64,000 nt of DNA from Prolixibacter bellariivorans ATCC BAA-1284 (GTDB lineage: Bacteria > Bacteroidota > Bacteroidia > Bacteroidales > Prolixibacteraceae): contig NZ_JHXO01000009.1 of NCBI RefSeq assembly GCF_000621705.1, positions 124,001 to 188,000 of the forward strand. The letters run 5' to 3'. How positions within the stretch are numbered: position 1 is the stretch's first letter; every line of letters begins with the position of its first letter. The notes below the pieces were generated by a model, which worked only from the letters and a program-made list of their open reading frames with translations, ran no database searches and had not been told where the DNA came from. The translations under genes and the position numbers were made by a program. Below are positions 16,023 to 24,292 of the stretch, in pieces.

Positions 16023-17519
16023 TTATTTTAATAACCACATTTGTCCATTGATATTGTCATCACCGTTAAATTGTCTTCCAACAGCCGCCTGAACATTATT
16101 AGCATTGGTATTATATTCGCTTTCAGGATACATCCAGCGTACCGGAACCTTACCATTATTACCAACGGCACCACCTGTGAGGAATTCAGGATAACCAGTT
16201 CTGCGATGATTAAAGAACTGCTCCCAACCAGTTTGGAAATAGAACTGAATATATTTCTGAGTAATAATATATTTGATACGATCATCAAATGTCGTGGCAT
16301 TATCAAAATTAACCATCGGCTCATTCAAATACGCTGCAATTGCATCATCACCCAAATATTGGGCGTAATCAGTGGCATACTTTCGGTAGAATTGAAACGA
16401 TGCTTTAATACCTTCATCATAAAATTCTTTCGCCTTTGCCAAGTCTCCACCTTCAATCCAGCCGCGAACGGTTGCTTCGGCCAAAATAAACTGCAACTCC
16501 TCGTACCCCATCAACTTATGCGGTTCATTGATCGGATTATCAAAATAGCGGGGATTCACCATCGAAACGTATCCTTTGTTACGCTCATCAGAAATAGCGC
16601 CAAACGTTAATGTCGGGTCAGCTCCTCCATACGCATCAAAGTCGTTTACCGGTAAATTAGCTGAAACACCATTAGGGCTTTGCTGACAAAAGACGAACAA
16701 CCGGGGATCCTGACGATCTTTCAACATTTTAACGAATGTAGAATCCATACCTACGGAACCAAATTTCCCCAGGAATTCAAAATAACGACTTCCTTCCTGG
16801 TCAAGATAAACCAACTGACCGGCATCATCGAGACTTTCCATCAACGGTTCGTTTTGGTATATTGTCCGAAATCGTCCGGCAACATCCAGCGTGGCATCGC
16901 CAGCCTTATTAGACAGGTTCATCAGGATACGTAACCGAAATGAATTGATCAACTTCCGCCACTTCATCGGATCGCCACCATAAATAATATCACCATCAAT
17001 GTAGGTTACGCTTTTCAAACCTTCATTGGCTGCTTTCAACTCATCGAGCAATGCCGGGATGATTGCTGATTGCGCATCGTATTGTGGCGTATAAACTGCG
17101 TCCGATTCGCCCTTCAAGGCATCCGAGTAAGGAATATCACCAAATCGTCGGGTGAGTTCATAAAACTGATATGCCCGGAAAAAATGCGCCAGATAAGCAT
17201 ATTCAGGCGTTCCCTGCTTGTCGGCTTCCTCAATCATTTTCGTAATATCCCGAAGCTGATTATAGCGGTCGAAATCACCACGATTCCAGGTATAATACTG
17301 TTCGTTGCTTGCACCATCAGAGTTCACCATGACCCGCGAAGCAAACATAGAGCTGGTACCTTGCCCGTTAAAGGCATTCCAGGCAATATCCTTCAACAGC
17401 AGCTTAGGATGCGTCTCCGGTGCATTATTGGGGTTAACATTAATATCCTGCAACTTTTCGCACGAAAACAGTGTGGCAGCCAACAGGAAGAATAATATGG
17501 ATTTTTGTATGAATTTCAT
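16023..17519 (-). CDS. SusD/RagB-like nutrient-binding lipoprotein
   Basis: A 498-residue lipoprotein (MKFIQKSILFFLLAATLFSC, Cys20 in the lipobox) followed by EKLQDINVNPNNAPETHPKL, typical of the SusD-like families that partner a SusC-type receptor. The interior has TPR-like helices (AYLAHFFRAYQFYELTRRFG, YSDALKGE) and the C-terminal WEQFFNHRRTGYPEF motif common in these proteins. It would sit on the outer face of the outer membrane as a lid on the receptor and bind the substrate. It starts 12 bases after the SusC stop, so the two are co-transcribed. The imported substrate is not revealed: no glycanase lies in the same operon. Confidence 0.93.
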   Translation of the reverse strand: MKFIQKSILFFLLAATLFSCEKLQDINVNPNNAPETHPKLLLKDIAWNAFNGQGTSSMFASRVMVNSDGASNEQYYTWNRGDFDRYNQLRDITKMIEEADKQGTPEYAYLAHFFRAYQFYELTRRFGDIPYSDALKGESDAVYTPQYDAQSAIIPALLDELKAANEGLKSVTYIDGDIIYGGDPMKWRKLINSFRLRILMNLSNKAGDATLDVAGRFRTIYQNEPLMESLDDAGQLVYLDQEGSRYFEFLGKFGSVGMDSTFVKMLKDRQDPRLFVFCQQSPNGVSANLPVNDFDAYGGADPTLTFGAISDERNKGYVSMVNPRYFDNPINEPHKLMGYEELQFILAEATVRGWIEGGDLAKAKEFYDEGIKASFQFYRKYATDYAQYLGDDAIAAYLNEPMVNFDNATTFDDRIKYIITQKYIQFYFQTGWEQFFNHRRTGYPEFLTGGAVGNNGKVPVRWMYPESEYNTNANNVQAAVGRQFNGDDNINGQMWLLK

Positions 17520-17531
17520 GATTTACATTGA

Positions 17532-20500
17532 TTAGAATTTAACACCCAGTCCAAAACCAACATAACGTGCAGAAGGATCCTGCAGATTATCGTCATTACC
17601 GAAATCCGGATCAATCAGCTTCGCTTTCTTCCACATCGCCAAATTTCGTCCGATGAGCTGTACATACGCTTCTTTGACAACAGTTCCGGCAAAAAGAGAG
17701 GAACAGTCATATTTGATGGAAGCCTCGCGCAATTTAACGAACGAAGCATCGAAGGTATTAACGCCCATCTCTTTAGCACGATAACCATAGGTCATGGCCC
17801 AGTCGGAATACTTCAATCCTTTTTGGTTTTTCTCGAAAACGCGGGTATCCGAAGTAATATTTCCATCGGTATCGTATTGAACATCACCACTCACTACTCC
17901 TACCCCATTCGGAACATAAAGCTGACCAGCGTATTCCGCATCGCGGTTAGCTACCGACTCGGGATGCTTTCCTCCCCACCAGAGTTTAGACACAGTAAGC
18001 GAAGGCATGATTCCTCCCACTCGACCATCAACCTCAGCATTGAACTGCCAGTTTCCAACAGTAAACGTGTTGTTCCAACCAAACTGCCAGTTCGCGTTGA
18101 GATGACCTAATTTTCGCACAAACGGGTCACGAATAGGTAAACCACTCGCCTGGTCGATAATAGTCTGTCCATCGGGCGATTTTTGCCAAACAGTGGCATA
18201 ATAGCTGTCTACACGTTCACCTTTATGTAAAAATACACGAGTTTTGTCTTCACGTGTATAACCAAATTTTTCAGCATCTCCATAAATTTCGCTCAGCACC
18301 TTTTTATTCGTGGACCAATTAATCGCCATGTTCCAGCGCATCTTACTGGTCAGCACTGGGACCACGTTCACCATCAACTCCACACCGGTCGTATTATACA
18401 CGTTACCGTTTACCTTGCGGGAATCGAACCCGGACGTAATAGAAATCGGGAGATCGAGTATTTGATTTTCGTCTTTTACCTGGTAGTAGGTCGCATCAAC
18501 TCTCAAACGATTCTTGAAGAATCCAATATTTCCTCCTAGTTCCCACGAGGTAGATTTTGCCGGCTGAATCTCACTGTTGGCCAAACCGGACGGATATGAC
18601 ATACCAGGAGTAGAGCCATACATTGATGTATTGGAATAGGTGTTGTAAAGGCTATACACACCCAGGTCAGTAGAGACTTGCGCCCATGTGGAACGCACCT
18701 GCGCATGGCTCATCCACGAAGGCAGCTTCACGATATTATCCAACACAAAACTTCCGGAAATCGAAGGATAGAAATAAGAGTTGTTATCGACCGGAAGTGT
18801 GGATGACCAGTCATTACGTCCGGATATGGTTCCGTAGAAGGCCTTGAACAGTTCAATATTCACACTTCCGTAAACGCTTCGGGTAGCCTTTTTTTCAATC
18901 TTGTTTTCAGCTTTTACCGGACCAAGACTATTACCCAGATTAAAAAGTCCACCGGTAATCAAACCATCAGTCGATGCATACTGATAATCGTGATCGTAGC
19001 GGAAAGAAGAACCTCCGGCGAAAGCATCGAGACTGAATTTATCGGAAAAACTCTTTGTATAAGTTGCCAAAACATCAAAATCGTAGTAGTTCCATTTGGT
19101 TTTCCAGTCCTCGAAATTCCCCAACACACTGTTTCCGTAATAAAGATAACTCTTCGGGGTCTTCCGGTTTTCGTACTGAAAACGATTCCGCACAGCACCA
19201 CGCGCCTGGATAGACAAATTCGGCAAAAGCTGGTAGTTTAGCGAAACATTGCTGTTTACAACGTTTCGGTCGTAACCCTGGGTACATTCATAAGCCATGA
19301 AATAGGGGTTGTTGTACCACAAATAATTCCAGTTGGCCTGCTTGTAGTTTTCCTTACCTTTCATCCAGTAATCGCGCATATCCCGAACATCCACATCATA
19401 TCCCATCCACACCACAATAGTGTACATGTGGTTCAACGGACCATACTTGTGACGAGGATAATTATCGGTGTACACCTTGTTGTACGAGAGTTTGGCATCC
19501 AACGTCAACTTGTTCGTAATCTTATATTGCGAACTCAAGTTGATGCCGGTGCTGTTCAGCTGCGAGTTGGGTACCATACCTTTTTGATGCATATGGCTAC
19601 CAGATAGCCGAACAGAACCTTTATCATTAGAAGAGCTGATGCTGAAATTGGAGTTGGATACGATTCCGGTTTCCAGGAAATTTTTCAGGTTATCGGGATG
19701 CGAAACCCACGGAGTGGCGACGCGCTGATAACGATTGGCGTCATCATATTTAGTCCCTTTAACCGGACCTTTCCAGGGAATCATCTCGCCAGTTTGCGTG
19801 TCTTTGATCGGACTGTTCCATTGCACAATGTTCGTTCCCTGATCCAGTTTGGGTCCCCAAATCAGGTCATCATCGTGAATACCGCCACCGGCGCCATCCA
19901 CAAATTTATATTGTCCCCCGGAACCATTTCCATATTCACTCTGCACTTTGGGGAATGCAACAAACCCGGCCGAGAACATTTCGCTGTTACTAACCGAAAT
20001 ATTCAGTTTTCCCTTAGCCGCATTTTTCGTGGTAATCATGATGGCTCCGTCTTTACCGCGCGAGCCATAAAGTGCCGAAGCAGCTGTTCCTTTCAGAACA
20101 TTGATGCTGGCAATATCATCACTCGAAATATCATAAAAGTCAGTTGAGATAGGAATGCCATCCAATACAATCAGTGGCTTTTTCCCGCGAAGGAGAAAAT
20201 CAGGAGCCTGAAACAAACCGGTTTTCGTATGAACAGTCAATCCGGAAACTTTTCCAGCAAGGGTATTCATCACGTTCACATCTTCCACCTGGGTGAGCTG
20301 CTTACCGGTAATCTCCTGCGTTGCATAGCCCAACCGTTTCTTTTCGGTTTTAATACCCAATGCCGTCACTACGACTTCATCAATTGCTTCGGTGTTTTTC
20401 TTCAAAACGACATTGATAGTTTGCTGTCCATCAACGGGAACTTCTTGTGGCGTGTAACCGATGAAAGAAAATACCAGCACACCTCCGCCCTGAGCATGAA

Positions 20501-20684
20501 TGGTATAGTTTCCGTCGATATCGGTTACCGTTCCATCAGTGGTACCTTTTATGACCACGTTCACTCCCGGAATCGATTCTCCGTCCGGACTTTTAACAGA
20601 CCCTTTTATTTCTGTTTGCGCAAAGGCCAGTTGTCCGAAAAGGAACAAGGAAAAGGCCATAAACAGAAAAAGCTTTTTTTTCAT
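17532..20684 (-). CDS. SusC/RagA-type TonB-linked outer membrane receptor
   Basis: A 1050-residue receptor. The signal peptide MKKKLFLFMAFSLFLFGQLAFAQ is followed by a carboxypeptidase-D-like domain (~24-105: GSVKSPDGESIPGVNVVIKG, DGNYTIHA) and then the TonB-box region and plug (VVTALGIKTEKKRLGYATQE, ASALYGSRGKDGAIMITTKN), the hallmark of SusC proteins, and a 22-strand barrel ending FGLGVKF with a terminal Phe. It imports large ligands with its SusD partner, powered by TonB. No sigma/anti-sigma pair or hybrid two-component regulator is adjacent, which is less usual for such systems. It is separated from the upstream gene by a terminator, so it must have its own promoter in 20685-20737. Confidence 0.96.
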   Translation of the reverse strand: MKKKLFLFMAFSLFLFGQLAFAQTEIKGSVKSPDGESIPGVNVVIKGTTDGTVTDIDGNYTIHAQGGGVLVFSFIGYTPQEVPVDGQQTINVVLKKNTEAIDEVVVTALGIKTEKKRLGYATQEITGKQLTQVEDVNVMNTLAGKVSGLTVHTKTGLFQAPDFLLRGKKPLIVLDGIPISTDFYDISSDDIASINVLKGTAASALYGSRGKDGAIMITTKNAAKGKLNISVSNSEMFSAGFVAFPKVQSEYGNGSGGQYKFVDGAGGGIHDDDLIWGPKLDQGTNIVQWNSPIKDTQTGEMIPWKGPVKGTKYDDANRYQRVATPWVSHPDNLKNFLETGIVSNSNFSISSSNDKGSVRLSGSHMHQKGMVPNSQLNSTGINLSSQYKITNKLTLDAKLSYNKVYTDNYPRHKYGPLNHMYTIVVWMGYDVDVRDMRDYWMKGKENYKQANWNYLWYNNPYFMAYECTQGYDRNVVNSNVSLNYQLLPNLSIQARGAVRNRFQYENRKTPKSYLYYGNSVLGNFEDWKTKWNYYDFDVLATYTKSFSDKFSLDAFAGGSSFRYDHDYQYASTDGLITGGLFNLGNSLGPVKAENKIEKKATRSVYGSVNIELFKAFYGTISGRNDWSSTLPVDNNSYFYPSISGSFVLDNIVKLPSWMSHAQVRSTWAQVSTDLGVYSLYNTYSNTSMYGSTPGMSYPSGLANSEIQPAKSTSWELGGNIGFFKNRLRVDATYYQVKDENQILDLPISITSGFDSRKVNGNVYNTTGVELMVNVVPVLTSKMRWNMAINWSTNKKVLSEIYGDAEKFGYTREDKTRVFLHKGERVDSYYATVWQKSPDGQTIIDQASGLPIRDPFVRKLGHLNANWQFGWNNTFTVGNWQFNAEVDGRVGGIMPSLTVSKLWWGGKHPESVANRDAEYAGQLYVPNGVGVVSGDVQYDTDGNITSDTRVFEKNQKGLKYSDWAMTYGYRAKEMGVNTFDASFVKLREASIKYDCSSLFAGTVVKEAYVQLIGRNLAMWKKAKLIDPDFGNDDNLQDPSARYVGFGLGVKF

Positions 20685-20737
20685 ATCTTTAAAACAGTTA
20701 AATAAATAGGTTATTTGTAATAGCTTATTGCATAAGA

Positions 20738-20767
20738 AAGGGGTTGTTGCAGCAACCCCTTCTTTTA
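20738..20767 (-). terminator. terminator between the secreted protein gene and susC
   Basis: AAGGGGTTG (20738-20746) and CAACCCCTT (20753-20761) form a perfect 9-bp stem with a 6-base loop, flanked by U-runs on both strands. It lies 15 bases after the stop of the upstream minus-strand gene. Confidence 0.8.
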
Positions 20768-20776
20768 TTCTTCATA

Positions 20777-21322
20777 TTACATATCTTTCAATTTCACCCG
20801 ATTAAACTGGGCTATCAGCGATTCCGGATTTTTCCGGTTTTGTTGCAGCGCGTCTTCAAAACTTTGGCTGCGTTCGCTTAAGGCAGCAATCGCAATGGTC
20901 AACACCCGCTCAAAGCCTTTTTGGGCTTTCGCCGAATTCATTTCACCACGAGCCACCTGTTTAGAATAGTATTTATTAATCTTACGAACGGCATTGTAAA
21001 TAGCAGGCTTACGAATAACAATGCGTGTCGCCGGATTTCCCGGTGCAATGGGTTCCTGGTCGGTATAGTTTTTATTAAACATATCTACCAGGGGGGACAA
21101 CGATGTATCGAAGCGACTCCCGTCGGCAACCGACGTGGTCGGCTTGGTATAACTATCCAAATCAGGCGAATAGAATTCCCACTTGTATTCTCTCGCAGTA
21201 GTTTCCTTATTTACCGGATGTTTGGTTTTTAATTTCGTTCCATTCATATTGGCTGCAAAATCCTGCCCCAAAAGGACTTGTAACGGCAAGAGCAACAGCA
21301 CAACTAATAATAACCTTTTCAT
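20777..21322 (-). CDS. hypothetical secreted protein
   Basis: A 181-residue protein with a signal peptide (MKRLLLVVLLLLPLQVLLGQ, probable cleavage after GQ) and a mature part that is polar and basic, with helices near the end (VRKINKYYSKQVARGEMNSA, ALSERSQSFEDALQQNRKNP). No family was recognised. It precedes the SusCD pair on the same strand but is split from it by a terminator. CAAAACTA at 21406-21413 is a minus-strand TAGTTTTG -7 box that could drive it, with a leader of ~75 bases. Function unknown; an envelope role is inferred from the signal peptide only. Confidence 0.7.
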   Translation of the reverse strand: MKRLLLVVLLLLPLQVLLGQDFAANMNGTKLKTKHPVNKETTAREYKWEFYSPDLDSYTKPTTSVADGSRFDTSLSPLVDMFNKNYTDQEPIAPGNPATRIVIRKPAIYNAVRKINKYYSKQVARGEMNSAKAQKGFERVLTIAIAALSERSQSFEDALQQNRKNPESLIAQFNRVKLKDM

Positions 21323-21654
21323 TTCGCTCAGTTTTAGTCAACAATCTTTAAATCAGACAATAAAAACAGCATCACAATTATCAGACGATGTTATTTTTAC
21401 CGGTTCAAAACTACGGTGAGAAAAAATGGAACGTATTAAATGCATTTTATCAACGTGTAACCATACCATTTGGAAATGATTGAAGATTCATTTCAGAAAT
21501 AATTCAATCCGATTACTGCCGGGCAAGATGAATCCAGAACATCCGAAAATACTCCCGAAAAAGAGTTTCTTCATCGGCTCAATCTTATTAAAACTTTATC
21601 CAGCTTTCGTTCGAATGGTTATTTTAGTCACCCGAATAATAAACCTGCCATAAC
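21323..21654. other. divergent intergenic region
   Basis: A 332-base spacer between the secreted-protein gene (minus) and the GH20 gene (plus). Besides the minus-strand -7 box at 21406-21413 and a weak plus-strand TATTTTAG near 21620, nothing is recognised. Confidence 0.4.
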
Positions 21655-23970
21655 ATGAAGTCTTTTGTATCGTTACTAAGTATTCCGCTCGTCTTTTTAT
21701 TGCTCTCTTGTCGACCGGTTCCCAAGGCTATCCGGCCAATCGAGGTAGTTCCACAACCTTATCGAATAACTGAAAAAGATGCGCCAGACTTCATCCTAAA
21801 ATCTTCAACACCTGTTATCATCAGCGATTCCACCATGCTTCCGGCGGTAGAACAGCTGCGGCGAACAACTAAAATGAATCTGCCTGTCAGCTTCTCGCAG
21901 AATTTGCCTACCGGGAAGAAAGCCATCATTCTTCAATACAATCCAGCACTCGATTCATTGACAACTGAAGGATATACGCTTACAATCGACCAAAATCAAG
22001 TACTGGTTCAATCGTCCGGAACAGCCGGGCTTTTTTATGCTGTCGAAACCATCCGGCAGCTTCTTCCGGTAACGGTGGAAAAAGATACGCTTCCGGCACT
22101 GGCCTTACCAGCTGTTGAGATAACGGACAAGCCACGTTTCTCCTGGCGGGGAATGCACCTCGATGTTTCGCGCCACTTCATGCCCGTCGATTTCATTAAA
22201 AAGTACATCGATTATCTGGCCATGCACAAACTCAATGTTTTTCACTGGCACCTGGTCGATGGCATTGGCTGGCGAATTGAGATCAAGTCGCACCCCGAAC
22301 TGACAAAATGGGGAGCCTGGCGAGTCGTCAAACCGGGGAAAAAGCCGTGGCAGGATTTTGAAATCTGGAAACCGGGTGATAACCGTCCCAAATACGGAGG
22401 CTTCTATACGCAGAAGCAAATCAAGGAAGTAGTGGCATACGCGAAGAAGCGCTTTGTTACGGTAGTGCCGGAAATCGAATTGCCCGGCCATTCTGAAGTA
22501 GTTCTTCAATGCTACCCCCAATTGCTATGCAAGGATAAAAACGGAAAACGGCTGCCGAACAACGGTGTTTATTGCGCCAGCAACCCGGCGAGTTATAAGC
22601 TACTGGAAGATGTGATTGATGAAGTGGTCAAGCTCTTCCCTTCGCAATACATCCACATTGGCGGCGATGAGGTGAATAAGAGTAACTGGAAGAAATGCGC
22701 CTCCTGCCAAAAGCTTATGCGCGAAAAACATCTGACACCTGACGGCCTTCAGAGTTATTTCATCAACCACTTCGACAAATACCTGAAATCGAAGGGACGG
22801 AAGCTCATCGGTTGGCACGAAATCCTGCAAGGTAAGCTCTCCCCTACCGCCAGCATCATGTACTGGGGCGGTGCAGATGGCGTGAAACGGGTGCTCGACA
22901 AGGGGCATCCGGTAGTTCTGGCCACCGGGTCACACCTCTATTTTAATCATCCACAAAGCCTAAGCAACAACGAACCCGAAGCATTTAATGGCGGTTACTC
23001 ATCACTGAAAAAAGTATACAACTACGAGCCGTTACCAAAAGGAGCTACACAGACTGAAGCATCTCGCCTGATGGGCGTGGAAGCCTGCCTTTGGACCGAA
23101 TACGTGCCAGATGTCAAACGACTGGAATATATGGTCTTTCCACGAATCGCCGCTTTGTCGGAAATTTCCTGGCAGCAGAAAGGCACCAAAAACTGGCAGC
23201 AATTCCGGACGCAAATGGCACGAATGCTGCACCGCTATAAAGCACTCAACATCAACTACGCACCAAGTGCCTACCGGCCCATCATCCATTTTTCGGTTAA
23301 CCCGGAAAATAAGAAGCTGAAAGTGGGAATCAAAACGGAACTACCGGCCGACATCATCTATACCACCGATGGTTCAAAGCCCACTCTCCAAAACGGAACA
23401 CGGTATACTCAAGCCTTTTTACTCGACCATCCGGCGACGATTAAAGCTATTTCGGTAAGAGATAGCAATATCCTGGTAGAACCCGAGATAAAAGAGGCTA
23501 TTATTCACAAAGCCCGGGGAGCAAAGGTTACGCTGAAAAGCCGACCGGCGGCAAAATACAGTGCTCAGGGCGGACAAACCTTAACCGACCTGAATTTCGG
23601 CGGTAATAACTGGGGAAATGGTAAATGGATTGGTGTCATCGGGAAAGATTTCGATGCGGTTATCAGGCTCGATTCGGTGATGAACGTTCATGAAGTCGGC
23701 ATGAATTGTATCGAACAGTCGAGCGCCGGCATTCGTTTCCCTGTAGGCATGGATGTCTGGCTATCGAAAGACGGAAAGCATTACCGGCATGTCAAAAGCT
23801 GGAAACAGGCCGAACCGGTGAATCGTGCAAAATCACCAGAAGTGAAAGTAAAAACCATCAAGGTTGATTTCCCGGAGCAGTCGTGTCGATACATCCGGGT
23901 AAAAGCGAAGTATGCACGTGTTCCGCACCAGGGCGTGTTTATTTTCACCGATGAGATTGAGGTTTATTGA
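21655..23970 (+). CDS. GH20 beta-N-acetylhexosaminidase, lipoprotein
   Basis: A 771-residue enzyme with the lipoprotein signal MKSFVSLLSIPLVFLLLSC. Domain order: the GH20b N-terminal domain (~25-155), the GH20 catalytic barrel (~160-515) starting KPRFSWRGMHLDVSRHFM and carrying HIGGDEVNKS with the catalytic Asp338-Glu339 pair, then WGGADGV and EACLWTEYVPD; a chitobiase-type C-terminal domain (~530-620, IYTTDGSKPT); and a discoidin-like module (~625-771, NNWGNGKWIGVIGKDFDAVI). The enzyme removes terminal GlcNAc or GalNAc by substrate-assisted catalysis. It is likely on the cell surface, working on host or chitin-type glycans. Monocistronic; a GC-rich repeat region follows. Confidence 0.95.
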   Translation: MKSFVSLLSIPLVFLLLSCRPVPKAIRPIEVVPQPYRITEKDAPDFILKSSTPVIISDSTMLPAVEQLRRTTKMNLPVSFSQNLPTGKKAIILQYNPALDSLTTEGYTLTIDQNQVLVQSSGTAGLFYAVETIRQLLPVTVEKDTLPALALPAVEITDKPRFSWRGMHLDVSRHFMPVDFIKKYIDYLAMHKLNVFHWHLVDGIGWRIEIKSHPELTKWGAWRVVKPGKKPWQDFEIWKPGDNRPKYGGFYTQKQIKEVVAYAKKRFVTVVPEIELPGHSEVVLQCYPQLLCKDKNGKRLPNNGVYCASNPASYKLLEDVIDEVVKLFPSQYIHIGGDEVNKSNWKKCASCQKLMREKHLTPDGLQSYFINHFDKYLKSKGRKLIGWHEILQGKLSPTASIMYWGGADGVKRVLDKGHPVVLATGSHLYFNHPQSLSNNEPEAFNGGYSSLKKVYNYEPLPKGATQTEASRLMGVEACLWTEYVPDVKRLEYMVFPRIAALSEISWQQKGTKNWQQFRTQMARMLHRYKALNINYAPSAYRPIIHFSVNPENKKLKVGIKTELPADIIYTTDGSKPTLQNGTRYTQAFLLDHPATIKAISVRDSNILVEPEIKEAIIHKARGAKVTLKSRPAAKYSAQGGQTLTDLNFGGNNWGNGKWIGVIGKDFDAVIRLDSVMNVHEVGMNCIEQSSAGIRFPVGMDVWLSKDGKHYRHVKSWKQAEPVNRAKSPEVKVKTIKVDFPEQSCRYIRVKAKYARVPHQGVFIFTDEIEVY

Positions 23971-24292
23971 CCATCTGATTTTCATCTACCAGACCCCGGT
24001 TTGTCAATGGAAGAGGAAGTTACGTAACTCCACTGCCCCGTCTAATAACCGCGTTTACCCCGTCAGGGTACCCCTTGCACGGGGTGAATTAGTGCGTCGA
24101 CGGGGTCATTGGACCGGGTCGACGAGGTCTTTTACTACGTGAAAGGGGTCACGGCACCCCGTCAAAGAAGTTATTTACCGCGTCGATACATTAATTTAAT
24201 GGGTATAATAGAAAATGTACACCGCCCATAGTGTGAAATTCTCCGTCAACAGAAAGCTGCAACGAGCTGGCCAATAAGGAAATTTCCACAGG
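23971..24292. other. convergent intergenic region holding a GC-rich repeat
   Basis: A 322-base gap between the GH20 gene (plus) and the KamA-type gene (minus). The first half contains the degenerate repeat at 24030-24190; the remainder is AT-rich and unremarkable. Confidence 0.5.
24030..24190. repeat. degenerate GC-rich tandem repeat, ~22-bp period
   Basis: CCCCGTC or its complement-like GGGGTC recurs throughout. GTC trinucleotides start at 24040, 24062, 24096, 24105, 24118, 24127, 24148, 24161 and 24182; the spacings are mostly 22 or alternate 9 and 13, which also sum to 22. Examples are CCCCGTCTAATAACCGCG and CGGGGTCATTGGACCGGG. The composition differs sharply from the flanking DNA. No reading frame is plausible. 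It may be a decayed minisatellite. Confidence 0.5.
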
